DNA of 26,295 nucleotides from DAONJL01 sp035405645 [NCBI: bacterium] (GTDB lineage: Bacteria > JAGOBX01 > DAONJL01), in NCBI GenBank assembly GCA_035405645.1, contig DAONJL010000033.1, forward strand, positions 1 to 26,295, given 5' to 3'. A program made the position numbers and the translations under genes. This document shows, piece after piece, positions 1 through 8,393 of this stretch; the stretch's first letter is position 1; every line of letters begins with the position of its first letter. The notes below the pieces were generated by a model. The model ran no database searches. It was not told the DNA's origin and was given only the letters and a program-made list of their open reading frames with translations.

Positions 1-2
1 AG

Positions 3-77
3 ATTGACCAGATGGTTTACCAACTCTACGGTCTGACCGAGGAGGAGATACGGATTGTGGAGGGGAATTTAAAATAA
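3..77 (+). CDS. C-terminal end of an Eco57I-type restriction-modification protein (partial)
   Basis: Only the last 24 codons and the stop lie in the window; the gene enters from the left edge. The peptide has the block IDQMVYQLYGLTEEE followed by an IVE ending, which I recognise as the usual end of type IIG / Eco57I-like methylase-restriction proteins with a TaqI-like C-terminal domain. The same ending recurs at 1063-1137, exactly 1060 bases downstream and with the stop in register. The codons here are clearly richer in G and C (CTC, CTG, ACC, GAG, CGG) than in the second copy or the rest of the window, which suggests a separate or recent origin. Family call is likely; nothing can be said about catalytic activity. 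Confidence 0.7.
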   Translation: MDQMVYQLYGLTEEEIRIVEGNLK

Positions 78-89
78 AAAGAACATATT

Positions 90-212
90 ATGGGTGCATT
101 AATTAAATCAATAAAAATTGAAAATTTCAGAGGAATACAATCTGCTGAAATTAGTTTTGAAAATTTAAATATATTTATCGGTGATAAGGTAAGATTATAT
201 TTTTACTTTTGA
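90..212 (+). pseudogene. Truncated N-terminus of an SMC/OLD-like AAA ATPase
   Basis: An ATG 12 bases after the preceding stop opens a 40-codon frame. Its start, with IKIENFRGIQ, then a FENLNIFIGD stretch, is the typical first beta-strand region of RecF/SMC/OLD-type ATPases, in which the next residues should be the Walker A loop (NGSGKS/T). The match stops at residue 32 (GD), the sequence turns into KVRLYFYF and a stop follows. The break lies at about 185-192, exactly where the coding trace of the decayed restriction-modification gene begins. I read it as a gene cut by deletion or insertion. ATPases of this kind often sit beside restriction-modification genes, which fits the context, but no function can remain in this fragment. 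Confidence 0.6.
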
Positions 213-1137
213 TAGAGACAGATGCAGGATATTTGAAAGCATGACTCAGACAGTTTCAATAATAAAATGTTTTAATAAAAATAGTTCTGATAAAAAGGAT
301 ATTTGGACAAGCAGAATGTTTAGAGAAACTCCGGATGTAAATAAAATTGAAGTTACTAATTGTGATAAATATTTAATGCCAAAACTATCAGGATATAATC
401 AAAAGTATCGGTTACCAAAAATAGGAGAAGAAATAAACAGACAAATTTTAGAAAAAATGTTGCAATTTAATGATAATGTCGGAAGCATTATAAAAAATAG
501 CGGTTCTAAAATCTGGATAAGAACAAGTGGAAATTACTGGTATAATGCGTTTGATTGAAAAGCATAGGAAGGTTTTGCAATATCATCTTTATATTTGGAT
601 AAATATTTTGCTAATTTTTTTATCTTATTAATGAATTCTTCGCTGTTTTATTTTTGGTTTAGGATATATGGTGATGAACATAATATGAATATGGATATGT
701 TAGAAGAATTCTCGCTTCCAAATAGAGATGACATACTGAAATATAGTATTTTACTAAATAAAATGAAAGAAAGATTTATGAATAAATTATTTTCAGTGTT
801 TGAAAAAAAGCGGAAAAGATTTATAACCAGCATTATAAAATCTGAAATAGACCTTTTGGATTTAATTTTGGGAAAATATTTTTATAATCTTGACTATAAT
901 GAGATTCTTCACATTATAAACTATGATTGTGAAATTCGTGGTGGTAATAAATTAGATAAACCCTTTATTGACTTTGCTGATAAAATTCTTGCAATCACAA
1001 AAGATGAAGATTATCTGCAGAATGAAACTAAAAAATTACAAGTCAAAGAAATAGAGCGTCAGATTGACCAAATGGTTTACAAATTATATGGCTTAACGCC
1101 AGAAGAAATAAAAATTGTAGAAGAAAACCAAATTTAA
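193..1137 (+). pseudogene. Decayed C-terminal half of an Eco57I-type restriction-modification methylase
   Basis: One reading frame carries a continuous family-like trace from 193 to 1137, interrupted by stops at 556-558 and 565-567. The first part (to 555) has the region with SMTQTVSIIKCF, then PKLSGYN and IWIRTSGNYWYNAFD, which corresponds to the target-recognition/TaqI-like C-terminal region. The second part (from about 568) has ANFFILLMNSSLFYFWFRIYGD, then an NMNMDMLEEFSLP stretch and the family ending IDQMVYKLYGLTPEE. The N-terminal methylase with its NPPY motif is absent. No ribosome binding site precedes either open piece. The protein is therefore broken at both the front end and the middle. 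The first open part has no separate start I trust; ATG 241 lies inside the domain. Confidence 0.7.
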
Positions 1138-1292
1138 AAAATATATTATTTAACATCAATATAAAGTTATTACTCATAGCGTGAAGAAGAATACATTTAG
1201 TTTTAAAAAGTTATAGAAAGATCATAAACTATTCAGGCAAGATTAAGGGCAAATAGGATACCACATTACGAAAGGAGAAAGATAGATTAACT
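1138..1292. other. Short intergenic region
   Basis: No gene or RNA is recognisable. It holds an AAAGGAG run at 1271-1277, the probable but distant ribosome binding site of the radical SAM gene that follows. No convincing sigma-70 promoter was found. Confidence 0.4.
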
Positions 1293-2450
1293 ATGTTACT
1301 TTGTAATTATCCATTTACACATTTTGAAATAAATAATCCAGATGGTGCTGTGACATTTTGCTGTAATCATCATCTGGTATTGGGAAATATAAATCATCAA
1401 ACAATCGAAGAAATCTGGAATGGTGAAAAATATCAGGAAGTTCGTAAGAAATTTTTAGAAGGTAAAATATTTGAGATATGCTATCGCGAATGTCCTGTAT
1501 TAAATGGATGGAAAGATTATGAAAAATTAGATTGGTATAAAAATTTGCCAGAGATAGGTGCAGCATATAAAAATGCTGAATTAAATGAAAAAGAAATCTT
1601 AGAAGGAAAAATCAAATTAGAATCAAAGCCACGATGGATTCGGTTTGCTACTTCATATCGCTGTAATTTAAAATGTTATCATTGTTTTCAAGAAGGAAAT
1701 CGTAAAAAATTTGATATTTTGCCAGATAAATTTTTTGAAGAATTAAAAGAAAAATTTTTAGATACATTACAAATATTATTTTTTTACGGCGGTGAACCAT
1801 TAATCGAAAAACAGAATATAGAATTATTAGAATATTTAGCCAATAATGAAAAACAATATGATTTGAGGATTTTTATTGTTTCAAATGGTGTAATATTAAA
1901 TGATAAATTAAAAAAAATATTTGAAAAACTCCATTTTGGAGTATATTGTGTTTCAATTGATTCAATTAATCCAGAATTATATGAAGAATTGCGTTATCCA
2001 GCAAAGTGGAAGAATGTATTTGAAAATTTATTGTATTTAACAGATTTAATTAAAAAACAAAATAGTGAATTTCATTTGGCATTTACAATAAATAAAAAAA
2101 ATTATAAAGAAATATATGATTTTATTTTGTTTTCTTTAAAATTAAATTCAATACCATTATTTCAAATGGCAAGTAATGTATTTGGTTCAAAAGAATTTTG
2201 TGAAAAATATGAAATTGCAACAAAACACGATTTTGAATTATTAAAAGAGGAATTACAAAATGTTTATGATAGGATTCAAAAAGATAATGAAATTTCAGAA
2301 TATACAAAACAGAATATAAGATGGTTAATAAAATATGCTGATAAAAAAATTTTTGAAAATATTTTATTAAATAGAATACTGCGATTTATCAAAAGAAAAG
2401 CAAAAGTATATTATAGAATGTTAAAAGAAAAAATTAATAAATTTATTTAA
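1293..2450 (+). CDS. Radical SAM protein with N-terminal SPASM/twitch domain
   Basis: The protein has 385 residues. The radical SAM core has the CxxxCxxC cluster motif at Cys124, Cys128 and Cys131 (within SYRCNLKCYHC), and GGEP at 166-169, the usual SAM-binding strand. Ahead of it, residues 1-70 look like a SPASM/twitch auxiliary cluster domain: Cys4, CC at 23-24, the LGNI...EIWNG stretch and Cys63/Cys67 (CYRECP). In most SPASM enzymes this domain is at the C-terminus, so the order is permuted; families of this kind occur in glycan and natural-product loci. The C-terminus (about 350-385) is basic and helical. AAAGGAG lies about 15 bases before the ATG, a long spacing, so the start is probable but not certain; Cys4 argues for it. 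Substrate unknown. The glycan-like gene run downstream begins after its own promoter. Confidence 0.8.
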   Translation: MLLCNYPFTHFEINNPDGAVTFCCNHHLVLGNINHQTIEEIWNGEKYQEVRKKFLEGKIFEICYRECPVLNGWKDYEKLDWYKNLPEIGAAYKNAELNEKEILEGKIKLESKPRWIRFATSYRCNLKCYHCFQEGNRKKFDILPDKFFEELKEKFLDTLQILFFYGGEPLIEKQNIELLEYLANNEKQYDLRIFIVSNGVILNDKLKKIFEKLHFGVYCVSIDSINPELYEELRYPAKWKNVFENLLYLTDLIKKQNSEFHLAFTINKKNYKEIYDFILFSLKLNSIPLFQMASNVFGSKEFCEKYEIATKHDFELLKEELQNVYDRIQKDNEISEYTKQNIRWLIKYADKKIFENILLNRILRFIKRKAKVYYRMLKEKINKFI

Positions 2451-2672
2451 TGCTTTTGAATAAAAGTTGAAAATTATAAATGAATTTCCACCAGAAAAGA
2501 GAAATAAAACAATGTTAAAATCAATAAAAAATAAAGGCAGAACTGATAAAAAATGGTGTGTAAATATAGGCAGGTTATTTTAAAAAAATAATTAACTAAA
2601 TCATTGATAATCTTACAAAAAAATAATTAATATCTTATTATCAACTCATATATTTTGAATTTTTTATTTTTC
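2451..2672. other. Intergenic region with possible coding remnant
   Basis: A frame with 38 codons (2467-2583, TTG start) contains NEFPPEKRNK and RTDKKWCVNIGRLF. It reads like real protein rather than random AT-rich sequence, but I recognise no family and there is no ribosome binding site, so it may be the remnant of a lost gene. The rest is plain AT-rich spacer. Confidence 0.25.
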
Positions 2673-2700
2673 TTGATATATTTAGATTTTATTCTATAAT
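2673..2700 (+). promoter_or_regulatory. Sigma-70-type promoter of the asnB operon
   Basis: TTGATA at 2673-2678 and TATAAT at 2695-2700 are separated by 16 bases. An AAGGA ribosome binding site follows at 2724-2728, eight bases before the asnB ATG. In AT-rich DNA such matches occur by chance, but the position is right. Confidence 0.55.
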
Positions 2701-2736
2701 GTATAGATAAAATTTTTTAAAATAAGGATTAATATA

Positions 2737-4617
2737 ATGTGTGGAATTTGTGGTGTTTATTCAAAATCAGAAAAAATAAATATTGAATTATTTAAAAGAA
2801 TGACCAATGAATTAGAGCATCGTGGACCTGATGAATTTGGCTTTTATTTTGATGATAAAATAGCGCTTGGTCATCGCAGACTTTCTATAATTGATCTGTC
2901 AACTGGCAAGCAACCAATGCATAATGAAGATGAATCAATATATATTGTTTATAATGGTGAATTTTATAATTTTCAAGATTACATTTCTTTTTTGCAAAAT
3001 AAGAATCATATATTGAAAACAAAATCAGATACTGAAATAATTTTGCACTTATATGAAGAATATGGTATTAAAGTTCTTGAAAAAATTCGTGGTATGTTTT
3101 CTTTTGCAATTTGGGATAAGAATCAGGATTTAATTTTTTTAGCAAGAGATAGAATTGGTAAAAAACCATTATATTATACATTTCAAAATGATAAATTTTA
3201 TTTTGCGTCTGAATTAAAAGCATTAGTTAAAGACCCATCTGTAAAAAGAGAAATATCAAATCAATCAATAGATTTATATTTAACATATCAATACATACCA
3301 GCGCCATATACAATTTATAAAGATATTTATAAACTCGGACCTGCTGAATATATTCTTGTAAAAAATGGTAAACTAATTAAAAAAGAAAGATATTGGGAAA
3401 ATTATAAAGGAACAAATTATAATATAAAATACGAAGAAGCAAAAGAACAATTAAAAGAATTATTATTTGAATCAGTAAAACTGAGATTAATTTCAGATGT
3501 GCCGATAGGTGCTTTTCTTTCTGGTGGTATTGATTCAAGCATAATTACTGCAATAATGGCGAAAATATCAAATAAACAAATAAAAACTTTTTCAATTGGT
3601 TTTGAAGAAGCAGATTATAATGAAATAGAATATGCCCGACTTGTTGCAAAAAAATATAATACAGACCATAAAGAATTTATTGTAAAACCTGATGCTATTC
3701 AAATGATAGATAAATTAGCATATTTTTATAATGAACCTTACGCAGATTCATCTGCATTGCCTACTTATTATGTATCAAAAATGACATCACAATTTGTTAA
3801 AGTAGCATTAAATGGTGATGGTGGTGATGAATTATTTGCTGGTTATTATCGTTATTCTGCTATTAAATTTTTAAATTTAATAAATAAAAATTTTTTATTA
3901 AAACCTCTTGTAAAAGTTGCTGCTTCTGTCATACCAAAAAGCGGTTTTAATAATAGACGAATAATTCAAATACGAAATTTTCTTAAACGAATAAATTTAC
4001 CTGAGTTTGATGCAATACGAACTCTAATGCTTTATTTTGATGATGAAACACGAAATAGAATTTATTCTGATGAATTTAAAAAATCAATATCATACGAACA
4101 AAATTATAATTTTTTAAAAAGTGCATTTGATAAATTTCAAAATGCAAATAATATTGTTCAACAAATAATGCTAATGGACCAGATAACATATTTACCTGAT
4201 TGTCTGCTTGTTAAAGTAGATATAGCAACAATGATGAATTCATTAGAAGGTCGAGCACCAATATTAGATTATAAAGTGATCGAATTTGCTAATTCCTTAC
4301 CGAATGATTTTAAATTAAAGGGTTTTGACCGTAAATATATTTTTCGTGATACATTTAAAGATTTATTACCACCAGAAATATTTGAAAGAGGCAAAATGGG
4401 CTTTGGTGTGCCGTTATTCCATTGGTTTAGAAATGAACTTAAAGATTTAGCATATGATGTTATTTTAAATGGTCATTTTATTAAAAATAATTATTTCAAA
4501 AAAGAAGAAGTAAAAAAGATTTTAGATGCACATATAAATAAGACAGAAAATAATGCATTTAAAATCTGGACCCTGTTAATGCTAGAAAAATGGTATGAGG
4601 CATATCATAAAAAATGA
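2737..4617 (+). CDS. asnB: Asparagine synthase (glutamine-hydrolysing)
   Basis: The protein has 626 residues and would make asparagine from aspartate, glutamine and ATP in the cytoplasm. It begins MCGICG, with Cys2 as the glutaminase nucleophile exposed after removal of Met1. The class II amidotransferase domain (about 1-200) includes ELEHRGPDE, GHRRLSIIDL and YNGEFYNF. The synthetase domain has the pyrophosphate-binding loop SGGIDSS at about 262-268, NGDGGDELFAGY and RGKMGFGVP near the C-terminus. Members of this long form are common in exopolysaccharide and glycoconjugate clusters, where they may amidate a sugar-linked group rather than free aspartate. It overlaps the next gene by four bases (ATGA). 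Start fixed by the catalytic Cys2 and AAGGA upstream. Confidence 0.92.
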   Translation: MCGICGVYSKSEKINIELFKRMTNELEHRGPDEFGFYFDDKIALGHRRLSIIDLSTGKQPMHNEDESIYIVYNGEFYNFQDYISFLQNKNHILKTKSDTEIILHLYEEYGIKVLEKIRGMFSFAIWDKNQDLIFLARDRIGKKPLYYTFQNDKFYFASELKALVKDPSVKREISNQSIDLYLTYQYIPAPYTIYKDIYKLGPAEYILVKNGKLIKKERYWENYKGTNYNIKYEEAKEQLKELLFESVKLRLISDVPIGAFLSGGIDSSIITAIMAKISNKQIKTFSIGFEEADYNEIEYARLVAKKYNTDHKEFIVKPDAIQMIDKLAYFYNEPYADSSALPTYYVSKMTSQFVKVALNGDGGDELFAGYYRYSAIKFLNLINKNFLLKPLVKVAASVIPKSGFNNRRIIQIRNFLKRINLPEFDAIRTLMLYFDDETRNRIYSDEFKKSISYEQNYNFLKSAFDKFQNANNIVQQIMLMDQITYLPDCLLVKVDIATMMNSLEGRAPILDYKVIEFANSLPNDFKLKGFDRKYIFRDTFKDLLPPEIFERGKMGFGVPLFHWFRNELKDLAYDVILNGHFIKNNYFKKEEVKKILDAHINKTENNAFKIWTLLMLEKWYEAYHKK

Positions 4618-5414
4618 ATATTGATAAGCAAATAGCAATAATTAAAAATATTATTCCAGAAATTATTACAAATATTTTAAAAATATATAAACAATCATTT
4701 GAAATAAATATAAAATCCGATAATTCGCCTGTGACTGAAGCAGATTTAATTTCAAATTCAATTATTATAAATACAATTAAAAAATATTTTCCTGATGATA
4801 TGATATTATCAGAAGAAACAAAAGATGATATAAAGAGAGTAGAAGAAGAAGAGGTCTGGATAATAGACCCACTTGATGGAACAAAAGAATTTATAAAAAA
4901 AAATGATGAATTTTCAGTTAATATAGCATTTGTAAAAAATAAAGAACCATTATTTGGATTTGTAATTTTTCCTGCTTTTAATTTTTATTATTTCGCTAAA
5001 AAAAATCAGGGTGCTTATTTTGTTGATTTAAAAAATAACCAGATAGAACAAATAAAATGTTCAAAAGTCGAAAAATTAGAGGAAGCAAAATTAGTAATAA
5101 GTAAATCACATAAAACAAAATTTGAAGAAGAAATAATAAAAAATTTAAAAATAAAAAATTTTTATGAAATAGGTAGTGCATTAAAAATATGTAAAATTGC
5201 AGATGGTTCTGCTGATTTTTATATTAGAAATGCACCATTAAATGAATGGGATATTTGTGCAGCACATATAATATTATTAGAAGCAGGTGGTTATTTAACT
5301 GATTTTATAAATAAAGAAATTACATATAATAATAAAATAACTAAAATAAGTTCTGGTATAATTTGTTCAAATAAAATTTTACACAATACAATTTTAGAAT
5401 TATTACAAAATTAA
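4614..5414 (+). CDS. cysQ: CysQ-like 3'(2'),5'-bisphosphate nucleotidase / inositol-phosphatase superfamily
   Basis: The protein has 266 residues and belongs to the Li+-sensitive, Mg2+-dependent phosphatases of the inositol monophosphatase fold. Metal-binding residues are visible: SEE at 66-68, DPLDGT at 85-90 and EWD at 211-213. The sequence KSDNSPVTEAD near the N-terminus and GSALKICKIADGSADFY before EWD are CysQ-like. CysQ removes the 3'-phosphate of PAP left by sulfotransferases or sulfate assimilation. Lying between asnB and a glycosyltransferase gene, it might recycle PAP made during sulfation of a glycan, although no sulfotransferase is in the window. The start codon overlaps the asnB stop, indicating translational coupling; one base separates its stop from the next ATG. 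Confidence 0.85.
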   Translation: MNIDKQIAIIKNIIPEIITNILKIYKQSFEINIKSDNSPVTEADLISNSIIINTIKKYFPDDMILSEETKDDIKRVEEEEVWIIDPLDGTKEFIKKNDEFSVNIAFVKNKEPLFGFVIFPAFNFYYFAKKNQGAYFVDLKNNQIEQIKCSKVEKLEEAKLVISKSHKTKFEEEIIKNLKIKNFYEIGSALKICKIADGSADFYIRNAPLNEWDICAAHIILLEAGGYLTDFINKEITYNNKITKISSGIICSNKILHNTILELLQN

Positions 5415-5415
5415 A

Positions 5416-7650
5416 ATGAATCTAATTTATATAACAAATGATTTCCCACCAAAAATTGGTGGAATGGAAATAAATGCTTTTTATACTTATAAACATTTGT
5501 CAAATTGGTTTAATACAATTTTAATTACACAAAAAGAAGAAGAAGAAGAGGATAATTTTATACCAGATAAATTAAAAAAAAATATTATTCGCCTTAATTT
5601 TCCAGAAAATTATCTTTTAAAAAATTTATATTTATTTATTTTTTTAGTTTTTTTAAAATTCCGATATAATTTTGATTTTATTCTATTAAATACCTGGTCG
5701 CCGTTTGGTTTAACTGCTATTCTATTTAAGATTATTTTTAATACAAAATACTTTATAACAGCCCATGGACTGGATGTACTCGAACCATTAAAAAGTAAAT
5801 TTTATTCAAAATTAATGAAAATTATTTTTACTAAAAGCGCTCTACTTTTACCTGTGAGTAATTTTACATATAATAAAATTTGTGAATTAGAAATAAAAAA
5901 AGAAAAAATAAAAATAATTCCAAATGGAATTGAACCAGAAGATTTTTTAAATAATATAAATGAAAATAAAATCAGTGAAATAAAAAATAAATATAGTTTA
6001 CAGGAAAATTTTGTTTTAATTACTGTGTCGCGGCTGGTAGAAAGAAAAGGACATTTGCTTGTTTTAGAAGCATTAAAATTATTATTAAAAAAAGGCTATA
6101 AAATAAAATACTTAATAATAGGAGAAGGAGAGTTTAAACAAAAAATTAGCGATTATATAAATGAAAATAATTTAGCAAACAATGTTTTTTTATGTGGCTA
6201 TGTTTCATTTGAAGATTTAAAATATTTTTATTATTCGGCTGATCTGTTCGTTATGCCTTCTTTTGAAATTACTGAAAAAGGTGATGTCGAAGGGTTTGGT
6301 ATTTCTTTTCTTGAAGCAAATATATGTTCTTTACCTGTTATAGGTTATAATTCAGGTGGTATTTCGGATGTTATAAAAAATAATGTAAATGGAATTTTGT
6401 TAAATAATTTTTCAGCAGTTGAATTATCTGAAAAAATTGAAAAATTTATAAATGATAAATCTTTTTATAATAATATTAAAAACCAGACAAAAGAATATGT
6501 AATAAAGAATTTTACCTGGGAAAAAAACATAGAAAAATTAAAGGATTATTTATTAATCTATAAAAATATAAATGTATTATACTTAAATCATCGATATGAG
6601 ATTGGCGGCGGGGAAATAAGTTTAAAACAAATGATCAATAATTTAAATAAAAAATATAAAAAAATAAATCTTTATTTTGCAGGCGATATTAGAAATAAAT
6701 TTTGGAATGATTTAGCAATAGAAAAAGAACAAATAAATTTTACAAATATAATAAGATTTAATTTTTTTGGTTTCTTCAAACTATTAAAAATTATTATTGA
6801 AAATAATATTAACATAATACATTGTAATACAACAAGAACTGTATTTTATGCTATATTAGCAAAACTTATTTTGATGAATAAAGTAAAAATAATATGGCAT
6901 AATCGCGGAACTGATAAACGAACAAAAATAGAAAAAATTTTAAGTCTTTTTGTTAATAAAATGATTGCAATTTCCGAAGCAGTTAAAAATCAGATTCTTG
7001 AACAAGGTGTTAATCCTGAAAAAGTTATAAGAATTTATAATGGTATTGATTTTAAATTTTTAGATGAGAATATTTATAAGGAAAATTTATTTTTTAAAAA
7101 TAATAATTATTTTTATATTGGTATAATTGGTAGATTAACAATAGAAAAAAATCATATAACTTTACTCAAAGCAATAAAAAAAATTATTGAAGAAAATAAA
7201 AAGATTAGATTAGTAATTTGTGGAGATGATGAATTTGGTAAAAGTGCTAAAAAAAATATTTTTGATTTTATAGAAAAGAATAATTTAAGTGAATATATTA
7301 TTTATTATAATCACATAAATAATTTAAAGGAATTATTAAGATTATTAGATTTAGTAGTTTTACCATCTACTCGTGAAGCATTTGGAAGAATTATTATTGA
7401 AGCAATGTATTATAAAATTCCTGTTATTGCTTCGGCTGTTGATGGAATTAAAGAAATTATAAAGGATAATGAAAATGGATTATTATATGAACCAGCAGAT
7501 AATTATGAAAAATTAGCAGAAAAAATAAATTTAATAATAAATAATGAATTAAGAAAAAAACTAATAACAATTGGCTATCAAACAGCGATAAAATTCGATA
7601 TTTTAAATCACATCAAAGAAATTTTTAAACAATATATATTGACAGCATAA
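5416..7650 (+). CDS. Tandem (fused) family 4 glycosyltransferase
   Basis: The protein has 744 residues, about twice the usual size of a GT4 enzyme, and consists of two complete GT-B units. Unit 1 (about 1-383) starts with an IYITNDFPPKIGGME stretch and has ExxxxxxxE at 292-300 (EGFGISFLE). Unit 2 (about 386-744) restarts with VLYLNHRYEIGGGE and has ExxxxxxxE at 654-662 (EAFGRIIIE). Both contain the glycine-rich acceptor loop and the nucleotide-sugar-binding second domain, so both may be active and add two successive sugars. No membrane segment is evident, so it probably acts at the inner face of the membrane on a lipid-linked glycan. It follows the cysQ stop by one base with no clear ribosome binding site, so coupling is likely. 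The reading frame is uninterrupted, so this is a true fusion rather than two genes. Confidence 0.88.
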   Translation: MNLIYITNDFPPKIGGMEINAFYTYKHLSNWFNTILITQKEEEEEDNFIPDKLKKNIIRLNFPENYLLKNLYLFIFLVFLKFRYNFDFILLNTWSPFGLTAILFKIIFNTKYFITAHGLDVLEPLKSKFYSKLMKIIFTKSALLLPVSNFTYNKICELEIKKEKIKIIPNGIEPEDFLNNINENKISEIKNKYSLQENFVLITVSRLVERKGHLLVLEALKLLLKKGYKIKYLIIGEGEFKQKISDYINENNLANNVFLCGYVSFEDLKYFYYSADLFVMPSFEITEKGDVEGFGISFLEANICSLPVIGYNSGGISDVIKNNVNGILLNNFSAVELSEKIEKFINDKSFYNNIKNQTKEYVIKNFTWEKNIEKLKDYLLIYKNINVLYLNHRYEIGGGEISLKQMINNLNKKYKKINLYFAGDIRNKFWNDLAIEKEQINFTNIIRFNFFGFFKLLKIIIENNINIIHCNTTRTVFYAILAKLILMNKVKIIWHNRGTDKRTKIEKILSLFVNKMIAISEAVKNQILEQGVNPEKVIRIYNGIDFKFLDENIYKENLFFKNNNYFYIGIIGRLTIEKNHITLLKAIKKIIEENKKIRLVICGDDEFGKSAKKNIFDFIEKNNLSEYIIYYNHINNLKELLRLLDLVVLPSTREAFGRIIIEAMYYKIPVIASAVDGIKEIIKDNENGLLYEPADNYEKLAEKINLIINNELRKKLITIGYQTAIKFDILNHIKEIFKQYILTA

Positions 7651-7674
7651 TTTTATTAAATATAATTTTTGAAT

Positions 7675-8331
7675 ATGAAAAAAAATTTTTTTTGGTTATT
7701 TTTAATTTTTGTTTTTTATAATTTTTTATTTGGTCAGAATGCAATAACAATTGCTCGTGTGCAATATAAAGGCGGAGGGGATTGGTATAATGACAGAACA
7801 ATAATACCAAATATTTTAAAATATTTCACAAAAGAAAGTGGAATAGCAACAGGCAAAGAAGAAGTTGTTCAATTAGATTCAATAAAATTATTTAATTATC
7901 CGATATTATTTATAACTGGTCATGGCAATATATTTTTTACAGAAGAAGAAGTCCGTAATTTACGGCAATATTTATTAAATGGTGGTTTTTTATATGTTGA
8001 TGATGATTATGGAATGGATAAATATTTTCGCCGTGAAATCGTAAAAGTTTTTCCAGATAGAGAAATGATAGAACTCCCTTTAAATCATATACTATTTAAC
8101 ATTAAGTTCAGATTTCCGAAAGGATTACCGAAGATTCACGAACACGAACCAGGACCACCAAAATGTTATGCTATATTAGATGATAATCAAAGAATAATAG
8201 TTTTATATACATTTAATTCAAATATAAGTGATGGATGGGCTTCGCCTGATGTCCATAATGACCCGGCTGAAATTCGCGAACAAGCCTTAAAAATGGGTGT
8301 GAATATTATTTTATATGCTTTAACGAATTAA
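7675..8331 (+). CDS. Exported DUF4159-family protein
   Basis: Starting at ATG 7675 the protein has 218 residues; a TTG two codons earlier is less likely. Residues 1-20 form a signal peptide (KK, then a long Phe/Leu-rich core, ending FLFGQ). The mature part begins ITIARVQYKGGGDWYND, the hallmark opening of DUF4159, and has ITGHG, a GGFLYVDDDYG stretch, PGPPKCYAI and SDGWASPDVHNDP. The fold is thought to be glutamine-amidotransferase-like, but I see no clear catalytic Cys, and the biochemical role of the family is unknown. Elsewhere it often sits beside MoxR ATPase, DUF58 and von Willebrand A genes; none of these is here, so its presence after glycosyltransferase genes is unusual. The gene is the last of this plus-strand run. 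Confidence 0.8.
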   Translation: MKKNFFWLFLIFVFYNFLFGQNAITIARVQYKGGGDWYNDRTIIPNILKYFTKESGIATGKEEVVQLDSIKLFNYPILFITGHGNIFFTEEEVRNLRQYLLNGGFLYVDDDYGMDKYFRREIVKVFPDREMIELPLNHILFNIKFRFPKGLPKIHEHEPGPPKCYAILDDNQRIIVLYTFNSNISDGWASPDVHNDPAEIREQALKMGVNIILYALTN

Positions 8332-8367
8332 GAAAAATATTTTTTATTTGTTGTAATAAATTGTGGA

Positions 8368-8393
8368 CTAAATTGGGGACCTAAATTGGGGAC
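8368..8393 (+). repeat. Tandem 13-bp direct repeat
   Basis: CTAAATTGGGGAC occurs twice head to tail at 8368-8380 and 8381-8393. The second copy runs into the left inverted repeat of the adjacent element, whose outer bases are its GGGAC. A similar TGGGGAC opening is familiar from sequences flanking REP-associated tyrosine transposases, but no transposase is present here. Confidence 0.85.

Noticed and set aside
7669-7674. TTG start two codons before the DUF4159 ATG
   Set aside because: ATG 7675 gives a standard signal peptide beginning MKK; the TTG has no supporting ribosome binding site.
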